Assembly: GCF_038618305.1 (NCBI RefSeq) | Contig: NZ_CP152017.1 | Location: forward strand, 2,705,501 to 2,769,500 | Direction: 5' to 3' | Length of the DNA stretch: 64,000 bases | Origin: Sporosarcina sp. FSL K6-2383 | GTDB taxonomy: Bacteria > Bacillota > Bacilli > Bacillales_A > Planococcaceae | Shown here: positions 17,796 to 25,356 of the stretch, in pieces | How positions within the stretch are numbered: position 1 is the stretch's first letter | Layout of the letters: every line of letters starts with the position of its first letter | Position numbers and translations under genes: made by a program | The notes under the pieces: generated by a model | The model's input: the letters and a program-made list of their open reading frames with translations, nothing else | Databases searched by the model: none | Told to the model about the DNA's origin: nothing

Positions 17796-18275
17796 TTGTT
17801 CGTAGAAATCGATTATGCAACTGACAGCCACTTGAAATATAAGCAACTGGCAGGCCAATTAGATGCTTTATTGACAGGTGAGAAAAATAGATATGCCAAT
17901 TTGAGTAACGCTTCAGCATTACTCAATCAATTTTTCGACCGCATCAATTGGGTCGGCTTTTATCTACTAGATGAGGAAGAGCTTGTACTTGGACCTTTCC
18001 AAGGACTTCCCGCGTGCATTCGCATTCCTCTCGGCAGAGGCGTCTGCGGAACTGCCGCCAAGACACAGCAATCTATCGTGGTCGAAGACGTCAATGCATT
18101 CCCAGGACATATTGCCTGCGATGCAGCTTCGAAATCTGAAATTGTCGTACCGCTCGTCAAAAATGGCCAGCTTCTCGGCGTACTCGATATTGATAGCCCT
18201 GAACTTAATCGCTTCACTGAAGAGGATCGTCTTGGCCTCGAGCAAATCGCTCAAATTCTTATTCAACATATTTAA
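17796..18275 (+). CDS. ytsP: Free methionine-(R)-sulfoxide reductase (GAF domain, YtsP)
   Basis: A 159-residue single GAF-domain enzyme that reduces free Met-(R)-sulfoxide with thioredoxin. The three catalytic cysteines are Cys74 (LPACIR), Cys84 (GVCGTA) and Cys108 (HIACDA); their spacing equals that of E. coli fRMsr (84/94/118). The start is TTG 17796, six bases after AAAGGGGTG; the ATG at 17769 has no site and would contain this SD. Convergent with a methionine gamma-lyase gene and sharing its terminator. Confidence 0.92.
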   Translation: MFVEIDYATDSHLKYKQLAGQLDALLTGEKNRYANLSNASALLNQFFDRINWVGFYLLDEEELVLGPFQGLPACIRIPLGRGVCGTAAKTQQSIVVEDVNAFPGHIACDAASKSEIVVPLVKNGQLLGVLDIDSPELNRFTEEDRLGLEQIAQILIQHI

Positions 18276-18280
18276 ACAGA

Positions 18281-18312
18281 AACAGCCTTGGTTTATTTTG
18301 ACCAAGGCTGTT
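18281..18312. terminator. Bidirectional terminator between fRMsr and methionine gamma-lyase genes
   Basis: Perfect 12-bp stem AACAGCCTTGGT / ACCAAGGCTGTT, 8-base loop, T-tract on the plus strand. Confidence 0.9.
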
Positions 18313-18326
18313 TTTTCGTTTTATAT

Positions 18327-19517
18327 TTATGTCATTGCTGAAAATGCCGCATCCATATCGTGAATTAAATCTTCAGCATGCTCGAGCCCTACAGAAAGGC
18401 GTAGCAAGGAATCCGTAATCCCCATGCGAAGACGCTCCTGCTCAGGAATACTAGAATGAGTCATCGTTGCCGGATGTTGAATGAGTGTCTCCGCATCTCC
18501 AAGACTTACCGCAATCTTAATAAGTGCAAGGCGATCCATAAATAACTGCGCCTCCTCTTTTCCGCCCTTTACTGTAAATGAAATGATTCCGCCACCTGCT
18601 CGCATTTGTCGTTGAGCAATTGCATATTGCGGGTTATCCGGGTCGAACGGATAGAAAACTTCCTTCACTTGCGGCTGGCCTTTTAAATAAGCAATGAGCT
18701 TCTCTGCATTCGATGAATGACGTTCCATCCGAACCGGTAAAGTTTTTAATCCGCGAATTAAGAGCCAAGCATCAAATGGTGACATAATGCCTCCAAAATC
18801 CTTTTGTACGGTCATCCGAATAGATTCCATCTCTTCCTTATCTTTACCTGTCAATAGCCCTCCAATGACATCACCATGACCATTGATGTATTTTGTCGCA
18901 CTATGAAGGACAAAATCCACACCAAAATCCAGTGGCGTTTGCAAATAGGGTGATGAAAACGTATTATCAACAACTACTCGCAAACCATGACGCTTTGCAA
19001 CATTGACGACTGCCTGAATGTCTACGAGCTCCATCGTTGGATTGATAGGTGTTTCTATATAAATACAAACCGTTTCTGGCTTAACCGCCTGTTCGATTTC
19101 TTCTTCCGTTGCCATTCGGATTAGGTCATGCTGAATGTTATATTTGCGCTCCATAATCCCCAATAGCCCAAATGTACAGCCATAAATTCCTCGCGGGCAT
19201 AATATATGATCACCCGATTTAGTCAAATGCACCAAAATCGCACTAACGGCTGCCATCCCTGAACCGAAAGCAAGCGTTCCCCCACCATTTTCGAGAGCCG
19301 TCATACGTTCCTCTAGCACACGTACTGTTGGATTGCCAAGTCTAGAATAAATATTTCCTTCCTCAGCACCTGAAAATCTATCTGCTCCTTGACTAGCTGT
19401 TTCAAATGAAAATGTTGATGTTTGATAAAGCGGAACAGCTAGACTACCATGATGATCCTTATCTACATAGCCTTCATGTACGACGATTGTATCCTTGTGT
19501 AGCCCTTGATTTTTCAT
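18327..19517 (-). CDS. Methionine gamma-lyase (Cys/Met-metabolism PLP enzyme)
   Basis: A 396-residue fold-type I PLP enzyme. The PLP lysine is Lys209 in SATKYINGHGD. Cys114 in IYGCTFGLL occupies the place of Cys116 of Pseudomonas methionine gamma-lyase, a residue typical of that activity rather than of cystathionine synthases or lyases. Expected reaction: methionine to methanethiol, 2-oxobutyrate and ammonia. The start ATG 19517 is nine bases from GGAGG; the ATG at 19526 abuts that site. Stand-alone gene; no SAM riboswitch or T-box is visible upstream. Cystathionine gamma-lyase or O-acetylhomoserine sulfhydrylase remain alternatives. Confidence 0.85.
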   Translation of the reverse strand: MKNQGLHKDTIVVHEGYVDKDHHGSLAVPLYQTSTFSFETASQGADRFSGAEEGNIYSRLGNPTVRVLEERMTALENGGGTLAFGSGMAAVSAILVHLTKSGDHILCPRGIYGCTFGLLGIMERKYNIQHDLIRMATEEEIEQAVKPETVCIYIETPINPTMELVDIQAVVNVAKRHGLRVVVDNTFSSPYLQTPLDFGVDFVLHSATKYINGHGDVIGGLLTGKDKEEMESIRMTVQKDFGGIMSPFDAWLLIRGLKTLPVRMERHSSNAEKLIAYLKGQPQVKEVFYPFDPDNPQYAIAQRQMRAGGGIISFTVKGGKEEAQLFMDRLALIKIAVSLGDAETLIQHPATMTHSSIPEQERLRMGITDSLLRLSVGLEHAEDLIHDMDAAFSAMT

Positions 19518-19598
19518 AGTATCCATCCTCCGTTTTCATAACGTTCTGTCATTTTATTTTACACATTATTTTAACAAAGAAAAACTATAAAACTCATC

Positions 19599-21464
19599 TT
19601 ACAATTGAGTGATAGCTGTTCCATAAATTACGAATTGGTTTTTTCCGTTGTTTTTCGCCATATATAACGCTGTATCAGTGTAATGGAAAAGCTCTTGGAA
19701 TGTCATCGGTTGTTCCTTTTTCCAGCTATTTACTCCTATCGAAACGGTTACTTGTGGCTCTGTAACTGTTGGAATCAATTCGACCATCCGACTCGCAAGT
19801 TCTGTACCTTTAGTCAGATCAACTAATGGTAAGTAAATCGCGATTTCCTCCCCACCCCATCTCGCCGCTGTGCCCAAGTCAGTCACTTCCGATAAAATTG
19901 CGGATGAGATTTGCTGTAATACACCATCTCCCTTCGCGTGGCCATAAGTGTCATTAACGAATTTAAAATTATCGACATCCAATAATAAAAACACGCCCGT
20001 CTCATCATTTTCAATCGATTCCTCAACAACCTTGTCTAAATAACTACGTGTATACAGTTTAGTTAAGTTATCTTTATCCACCAGTTCTTGTAGCTGTCCC
20101 TGCAAAATTGAGTTCGCAAGAGCAAGTGAGGAATGTCCAATAAGTGAACCCATCAGCTTAAAGCTTTCGAACGAGAAAAAGTACGGTTCTTTATGTACTA
20201 AGATGACAAAGCCGGCTACTTTCTCTTGATTCATAATCGGTATTGCAATAATAGACTCATAGAGTACCTTCTCACTAACAGTGCTACTATAATTTGCCTC
20301 AAACAAAGCCTCTTTACCATTCTTCAAGTTTGTAGAAGCAAGCTTAATATACTCACCACCCGTTTTTAATCTGAAGAAATCCGAGCTCAATGGAGAAACT
20401 TTGTAATCGCCTGTTTCATCGTAAAAAATGAATGCCGTTTCCATCGGGTAAAATGTTTGTTTGAGCTGCTCTTTCAAAAATGAAATCATTTCATTGAAGG
20501 GCATATTGCTATTCAACTTTCTCGACGTCTCATTGATTAACTGTAAGTCTTCAATAACGCGATGCGATTGATCGTACAAACTAGCATTTTCTAAAGCATT
20601 ACCTGCTGTCGTTGCAACAACTCGGATGAAGTTGTCATCCGATGCTGAAAAAACAAAGTCGATTGGGACTTCCATGCGCAACACTCCATAAATACCCTGC
20701 CTTCCCACAATAGGCACATTGATGAAACGTCCTTCAAGTTCAAGCATCTCCTCTATCGTCACTTCGCCTGACACAAAGGCAGTCATCGTTGGCTCCCTTT
20801 CATTCATATAGTCCAACAGTTTATAGGAGTGTCTAAATTCCTTCTGTTCATGGGATAAAAATAATTCGACAGGAAAGTCTGGAAACGCCTTTGATGTCGC
20901 CTCTACAATCCCATCAAGGATGACTTCACTGTCCATCGTTGCATTGAATAACTCCATTACACCGTACAGCCGTCTTGCATCCTTTTCTCTTTTTCGTAAT
21001 ATGATGAGTCTTTTCACCGCTAGGATTAGCCGACTGATGGCATATTCGAGTTCATCTATATATGATGATTCGGAAAATTCGCGCCATTTTTCTGACGACT
21101 TGACGAGCAAAAGTCCAAGCATTCCTGATTGCTCGTCACGAAAAGGTAAAAAATCATCCGCATATTCATATCCTCTATTTGTAAATTCTTTAATGTAAGC
21201 TTTTTTTGCAGATGATGTTGTACGATCCAACTTATATATGGGAACAGCATTATTTATTTCAGTAGCAGACCGGTGCCTCCCGATGGGCATAAGCTTTGTA
21301 TGATTACTAATGAAGAAATCAACTTCCTCAATATCAAAATAATGTCGTAGTCTCGGCCTCAGAATGTCAAACCATTGTCCATATGACTCGACATTTGTAT
21401 CTCCAGTTATCAAATCTATTAACTCATTCTTAATTTGAAATAATATTAATCGGTAATCTATCAT
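19599..21464 (-). CDS. ytrP: GAF-GGDEF protein, probable diguanylate cyclase (YtrP-like)
   Basis: A 621-residue cytosolic signalling protein. An N-terminal sensor region (about 1-150) is followed by a GAF-like stretch, a second GAF-like region (about 300-450), then a GGDEF domain (about 460-621). The active-site motif reads GGEEI in ARWGGEEIAIYLP, a form compatible with cyclase activity; DNLTKLYTRSYLD is the usual domain start. B. subtilis YtrP at the same place beside rpsD is considered degenerate, whereas this copy keeps the acidic pair, so it may make c-di-GMP. The ATG at 21464 follows GAGGTGAGGGA closely. Monocistronic, divergent from rpsD. Confidence 0.85.
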   Translation of the reverse strand: MIDYRLILFQIKNELIDLITGDTNVESYGQWFDILRPRLRHYFDIEEVDFFISNHTKLMPIGRHRSATEINNAVPIYKLDRTTSSAKKAYIKEFTNRGYEYADDFLPFRDEQSGMLGLLLVKSSEKWREFSESSYIDELEYAISRLILAVKRLIILRKREKDARRLYGVMELFNATMDSEVILDGIVEATSKAFPDFPVELFLSHEQKEFRHSYKLLDYMNEREPTMTAFVSGEVTIEEMLELEGRFINVPIVGRQGIYGVLRMEVPIDFVFSASDDNFIRVVATTAGNALENASLYDQSHRVIEDLQLINETSRKLNSNMPFNEMISFLKEQLKQTFYPMETAFIFYDETGDYKVSPLSSDFFRLKTGGEYIKLASTNLKNGKEALFEANYSSTVSEKVLYESIIAIPIMNQEKVAGFVILVHKEPYFFSFESFKLMGSLIGHSSLALANSILQGQLQELVDKDNLTKLYTRSYLDKVVEESIENDETGVFLLLDVDNFKFVNDTYGHAKGDGVLQQISSAILSEVTDLGTAARWGGEEIAIYLPLVDLTKGTELASRMVELIPTVTEPQVTVSIGVNSWKKEQPMTFQELFHYTDTALYMAKNNGKNQFVIYGTAITQL

Positions 21465-21588
21465 TCCCTCACCTCAACAGTAATATATATTGAAAATTGG
21501 TATCTTTCTCTATTTTAATGCATTTGGACTACTTATACTACCCTTTTCAGTAAGCATTTGTACTCACTCTCTTTTCGATTGATGACAC

Positions 21589-21617
21589 TTGACTCAAACC
21601 TTTATAATTGTTATGAT
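21589..21617 (+). promoter_or_regulatory. Sigma-A promoter of rpsD
   Basis: TTGACT (21589-21594), 17-base spacer, TATGAT (21612-21617). It lies about 190 bases before the rpsD start and sets the leader's 5' end near 21624. Confidence 0.85.
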
Positions 21618-21624
21618 GAAAATT

Positions 21625-21807
21625 GTGTAAAATAGTTGCAGCAGTTGTGTGTTTCAGATTGTCCAGTCTATTCCTTTCACAAGGTGCACCACGTAACCTC
21701 CTGGCTGCGGAGGCGAAGATGCAAGATAATAGAATGGCATTTGAATTGAACACATCTGGTTCTTATTTTACAACAAAATAAAACCAAAAACAGAGGAGGA
21801 GTCATTC
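21625..21807 (+). ncRNA. rpsD (ribosomal protein S4) autoregulatory leader
   Basis: A roughly 180-nt untranslated leader between a strong sigma-A promoter and the rpsD SD. It contains CCTCC-7nt-GGAGG (21697-21713) and flanking complementary blocks. In B. subtilis, S4 binds an rpsD leader of this type and represses its own synthesis. I assign it by position, size and partial structure; an alignment to the known leader was not possible. A 68-codon minus-strand frame across it is spurious. Confidence 0.75.
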
Positions 21808-22410
21808 ATGGCTCGTTATACAGGTCCAGCTTGGAAATTATCCCGTCGTCTTGGAATCTCACTTTCAGGAACAGGAAAAGAAATTGAAAAACGCCCTTAC
21901 GCACCAGGACAACACGGTCCTAACCAACGTAAAAAACTTTCCGAATACGGATTGCAATTACAAGAGAAACAAAAACTTCGTTTCATGTACGGCGTAAACG
22001 AACGCCAATTCAAAACGATGTTCATCAAAGCAGGTAAAATGCCTGGTAAACACGGTGAGAACTTCATGATTCTTCTTGAAACTCGCCTTGACAACGTTGC
22101 ATACCGTCTAGGTCTTGCTCGCACACGTCGTGCAGCTCGCCAACTTGTTAACCACGGTCACCTATTAGTCGATGGCAAACGCGTTGATATCCCTTCTTAC
22201 AGTGTAAAACCTGGTCAAGAAATTTCTCTTCGTGAGAAATCTCAAAACCTAGATGTTGTAAACGAATCAATTGAAGTGAACAGCTATGTTCCTGAGTTCG
22301 TTACATTCAACAAAGACACTAAAGTTGGTCAATTCGTTCGTATGCCTGAGCGCAGCGAGCTAGCGGCTGAAATCAACGAAGCACTTATCGTTGAGTATTA
22401 CAACCGTTAA
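21808..22410 (+). CDS. rpsD: 30S ribosomal protein S4
   Basis: A 200-residue primary 16S rRNA-binding protein of the small subunit. N-terminal domain [22 protein letters not shown]4 RNA-binding domain about residues 93-155 ([20 protein letters not shown]). The cysteines of zinc-binding S4 variants are absent, so this is the zinc-free form. Perfect AGAGGAGGAG ribosome binding site before ATG 21808. Own promoter, leader and terminator; monocistronic as in B. subtilis. Confidence 0.99.
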   Translation: MARYTGPAWKLSRRLGISLSGTGKEIEKRPYAPGQHGPNQRKKLSEYGLQLQEKQKLRFMYGVNERQFKTMFIKAGKMPGKHGENFMILLETRLDNVAYRLGLARTRRAARQLVNHGHLLVDGKRVDIPSYSVKPGQEISLREKSQNLDVVNESIEVNSYVPEFVTFNKDTKVGQFVRMPERSELAAEINEALIVEYYNR

Positions 22411-22421
22411 TCGTTTTTCCC

Positions 22422-22453
22422 AAAAAAGAGTCCTTCACAGGGCTCTTTTTTTT
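22422..22453 (+). terminator. rpsD terminator
   Basis: AAAAAAGAGTCC / GGGCTCTTTTTT stem with a 6-base loop and a long T-run. Confidence 0.9.
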
Positions 22454-22494
22454 CGTGGTACAATAAAAATACTACATACGAATGGAGTGTCTTC

Positions 22495-23307
22495 ATGAGA
22501 CTAATTTCAATCTGTCCAAGTAACACAGAATTACTCGCCTATCTCGGTCTCGTAGATCAACTCGTTGCGGTTGATGATTTTTCGGACTGGCCAGCAAGCA
22601 TAGCAACTCTCCCTCGCCTTGGACCTGATTTATCGATTGATATGGATAAGCTCGAACTGTATGAACCAGATCTTGTGTTTGCGTCACTAAGTGTACCCGG
22701 CATGGAGAAAAATGTTGAAGAACTGAAAAAACGCAATATCCCCCATATTATTTTGGATCCACAAAGTTTGAATGATATTGCTGCAGATTTGCTAACCGTT
22801 GGACAAACATGCGGAATTGAAGAGCGAGCTCTCTACATTAAAAAGGAATACCTAGCCTTTATCGACGATATGAAAAAACGTGCGGCAACCGTTGAAACAA
22901 CTCCCTCCCTTTACTGGGAATGGTGGCCGAAACCTGTATTTACGCCCGGGAGAATTAATTGGCTTACTGAGATTAGTTCGATTGCAGGTGGACTCAATGA
23001 ATTCAGTGACGTTGAACTTGCCAGTGTACAGACAGATTGGGAGGATGTTTTAAAGAGAAATCCCGATTACATTCTGCTCGCGTGGGTTGGTGTTCAGACT
23101 AATAAAATGAAAACAGAAGTCGTCCTAAAACGACCGGGCTGGCAACAACTTGCTGCCGTCAAAGAGGGACGTCTAGCTAAAATGGAAGAAGAACTTTACT
23201 GCCGCCCTTCCCCACGCCTTCTTGAAGGTGCCTTGAAATTAGGGAAAATGATTCATCCAGAAGTATATGCAGATTTGAAATTGCCTGACTGGATTACCAA
23301 TGCATAA
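22495..23307 (+). CDS. Cobalamin/siderophore-binding-type protein without signal peptide (BtuF-like)
   Basis: A 270-residue protein with the class III solute-binding fold: an N-terminal lobe starting MRLISICPSNTELLAYLGL and the motif DLVFAS, a linking helix (about 95-140), and a C-terminal lobe with NPDYILLAWVG. Relatives are annotated as cobalamin-binding proteins. Unusually, there is no signal peptide, lipobox or hydrophobic N-terminus, so the product should be cytosolic, and no permease or ATPase gene is nearby. A role in intracellular B12 or corrinoid handling is inference. ATG 22495 follows AATGGAGTG. Confidence 0.75.
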   Translation: MRLISICPSNTELLAYLGLVDQLVAVDDFSDWPASIATLPRLGPDLSIDMDKLELYEPDLVFASLSVPGMEKNVEELKKRNIPHIILDPQSLNDIAADLLTVGQTCGIEERALYIKKEYLAFIDDMKKRAATVETTPSLYWEWWPKPVFTPGRINWLTEISSIAGGLNEFSDVELASVQTDWEDVLKRNPDYILLAWVGVQTNKMKTEVVLKRPGWQQLAAVKEGRLAKMEEELYCRPSPRLLEGALKLGKMIHPEVYADLKLPDWITNA

Positions 23308-23314
23308 AACAGTA

Positions 23315-23352
23315 AAAAGCTATTTTCCTATATCATAAGGAAAATAGCTTTT
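23315..23352 (+). terminator. Terminator after BtuF-like gene
   Basis: AAAAGCTATTTTCCT / AGGAAAATAGCTTTT, 15-bp stem, followed by ATTTTTA. Confidence 0.88.
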
Positions 23353-23359
23353 ATTTTTA

Positions 23360-23512
23360 CAAATGTTGTTTCTAGCTAATATCCAGCGAAGGAGCGACAA
23401 GTGTGAGCCGAAGCAATAAGACTGATAGTGGTTTTCTATCAGGCTAATTGCGAGAGGCCATCACCAAGCGACAAAGCGGTATTGAAGAGCACTCCACTTG
23501 CTAAGCCTATTA
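23360..23512. other. Unassigned non-coding segment 3' of tyrS
   Basis: About 150 bases between two convergent genes, with no reading frame of note. It has a small hairpin (GATAG/CTATC in the middle), GGAGCGACAAGTGTGAGCC, and a run of AGCGACAAAGCGG near the tyrS side. Unlike the modular repeats elsewhere in the window. It could be the 3' UTR of tyrS or a degraded copy of another repeat; I cannot assign it. Confidence 0.4.
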
Positions 23513-24778
<1,266 letters not shown>

Positions 24779-24837
24779 TTAAATTCCTCCTAAACATAGT
24801 AAAAAAGCATATTTCTTTAGGTACTGAAACTAACAAT

Positions 24838-25023
24838 CAATTACGCCGAGGCGTAATTGAGTCCAAATTTTGAATTGTGCCCGTAGGATGCGGGTATGCA
24901 GTCGTTGCGACAGGACGTCGCGAACTTAGACTGCCCGCAATTAACTACCCTCAAAATTTGTGACATCCGCCGGAGGCTTAATTTGATTTAGCAGGGAGTT
25001 TAATCTCTGCTAAATCAAATTAA
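24838..25023 (+). repeat. Intergenic modular repeat copy D (inside tyrS leader)
   Basis: H1 is a perfect 10-bp hairpin CAATTACGCC/GGCGTAATTG (24838-24859). The AAATTTTGA..TCAAAATTT arms of H2 are split by the AGGAT/AGGAC module (24880-24934). The linker TGTGACATCCGCCGGAGGCT follows, then a 20-bp hairpin with one mismatch (24978-24997 with 25004-25023) that abuts the T-box terminator. The last hairpin keeps GGGAGTTT in its loop side, as in copies A and B, but is the compact form of the inverted-repeat module. Confidence 0.85.
24880..24934 (+). other. Covarying three-helix module with AGGA loops (in copy D)
   Basis: CCCGT-AGGAT-GCGGG hairpin, a TAT spacer, outer stem GCAGTC/GACTGC, then GTTG, inner hairpin CGAC-AGGAC-GTCG and CGAACTTA. 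Compared with copy B (12809-12863), about seven base pairs are replaced on both sides (one pair becoming a T-G wobble) while loops and joints are unchanged. Its minus-strand complement is what the tyrS transcript would carry. Confidence 0.75.
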
Positions 25024-25262
25024 AAAAGCCCCTGCACGATTAAAAAAAATCATGCAGGGACGCTAATTATATGATTAACGCGGTACCACCCAGCTTGAGA
25101 ATACAATTCTCCGCTCAATATGCACTAACGCCGCATCCGCGTCACACTCCAAAGCTGTAATTCATGCACGATATACCGAACAGCTTTCACCACCCGCTGT
25201 CTCTCTAAACGATTCTATCGCCACTACTTCGACTTTTTCAACATGCAAAAAAATATATATCA
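25024..25262 (-). promoter_or_regulatory. T-box leader of tyrS (Tyr specifier UAC)
   Basis: The minus-strand leader contains the AGAGAG block, the specifier codon TAC followed by A (complement of 25157-25159) in GAATTACAGCTTTGG, and the T-box sequence GGGTGGTACCGCG (complement of 25079-25091). The last element is a terminator, GTCCCTGCATGATT/AATCGTGCAGGGGC, with a run of six T (about 25022-25062). Uncharged tRNA-Tyr should stabilise the antiterminator and allow tyrS expression. Confidence 0.93.
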
Positions 25263-25265
25263 CTC

Positions 25266-25293
25266 ATTCTAACCCATATTCAGAGGTTGTCAA
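25266..25293 (-). promoter_or_regulatory. Sigma-A promoter of the tyrS T-box transcript
   Basis: On the minus strand, TTGACA (25293-25288), 16-base spacer, TAGAAT (25271-25266). Confidence 0.85.
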
Positions 25294-25302
25294 ATATAAT
25301 CG

Positions 25303-25330
25303 TTAACCTACAATCAAAATGTGCTATAAT
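25303..25330 (+). promoter_or_regulatory. Sigma-A promoter of the PBP1A gene
   Basis: TTAACC (25303-25308), 16-base spacer, perfect TATAAT (25325-25330), 26 bases before the TTG start. Its -35 is only nine bases from the divergent tyrS -35, so the two promoters are back to back. Confidence 0.75.
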
Positions 25331-25356
25331 AGGAAAGATTTTAGGGGGAGATTGAC

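Noticed and set aside
18327..19600. SAM riboswitch or Met T-box upstream of the methionine gamma-lyase gene
   Set aside because: Only about 80 bases separate it from the GGDEF gene stop and no such motif is visible.
21547..21753. 68-codon minus-strand frame over the rpsD promoter and leader
   Set aside because: It overlaps a strong promoter and structured leader on the other strand and resembles no protein.
24838..24859. H1 hairpin as a rho-independent terminator
   Set aside because: No T-run follows in either direction, and the same hairpin recurs at other sites as part of a repeat.
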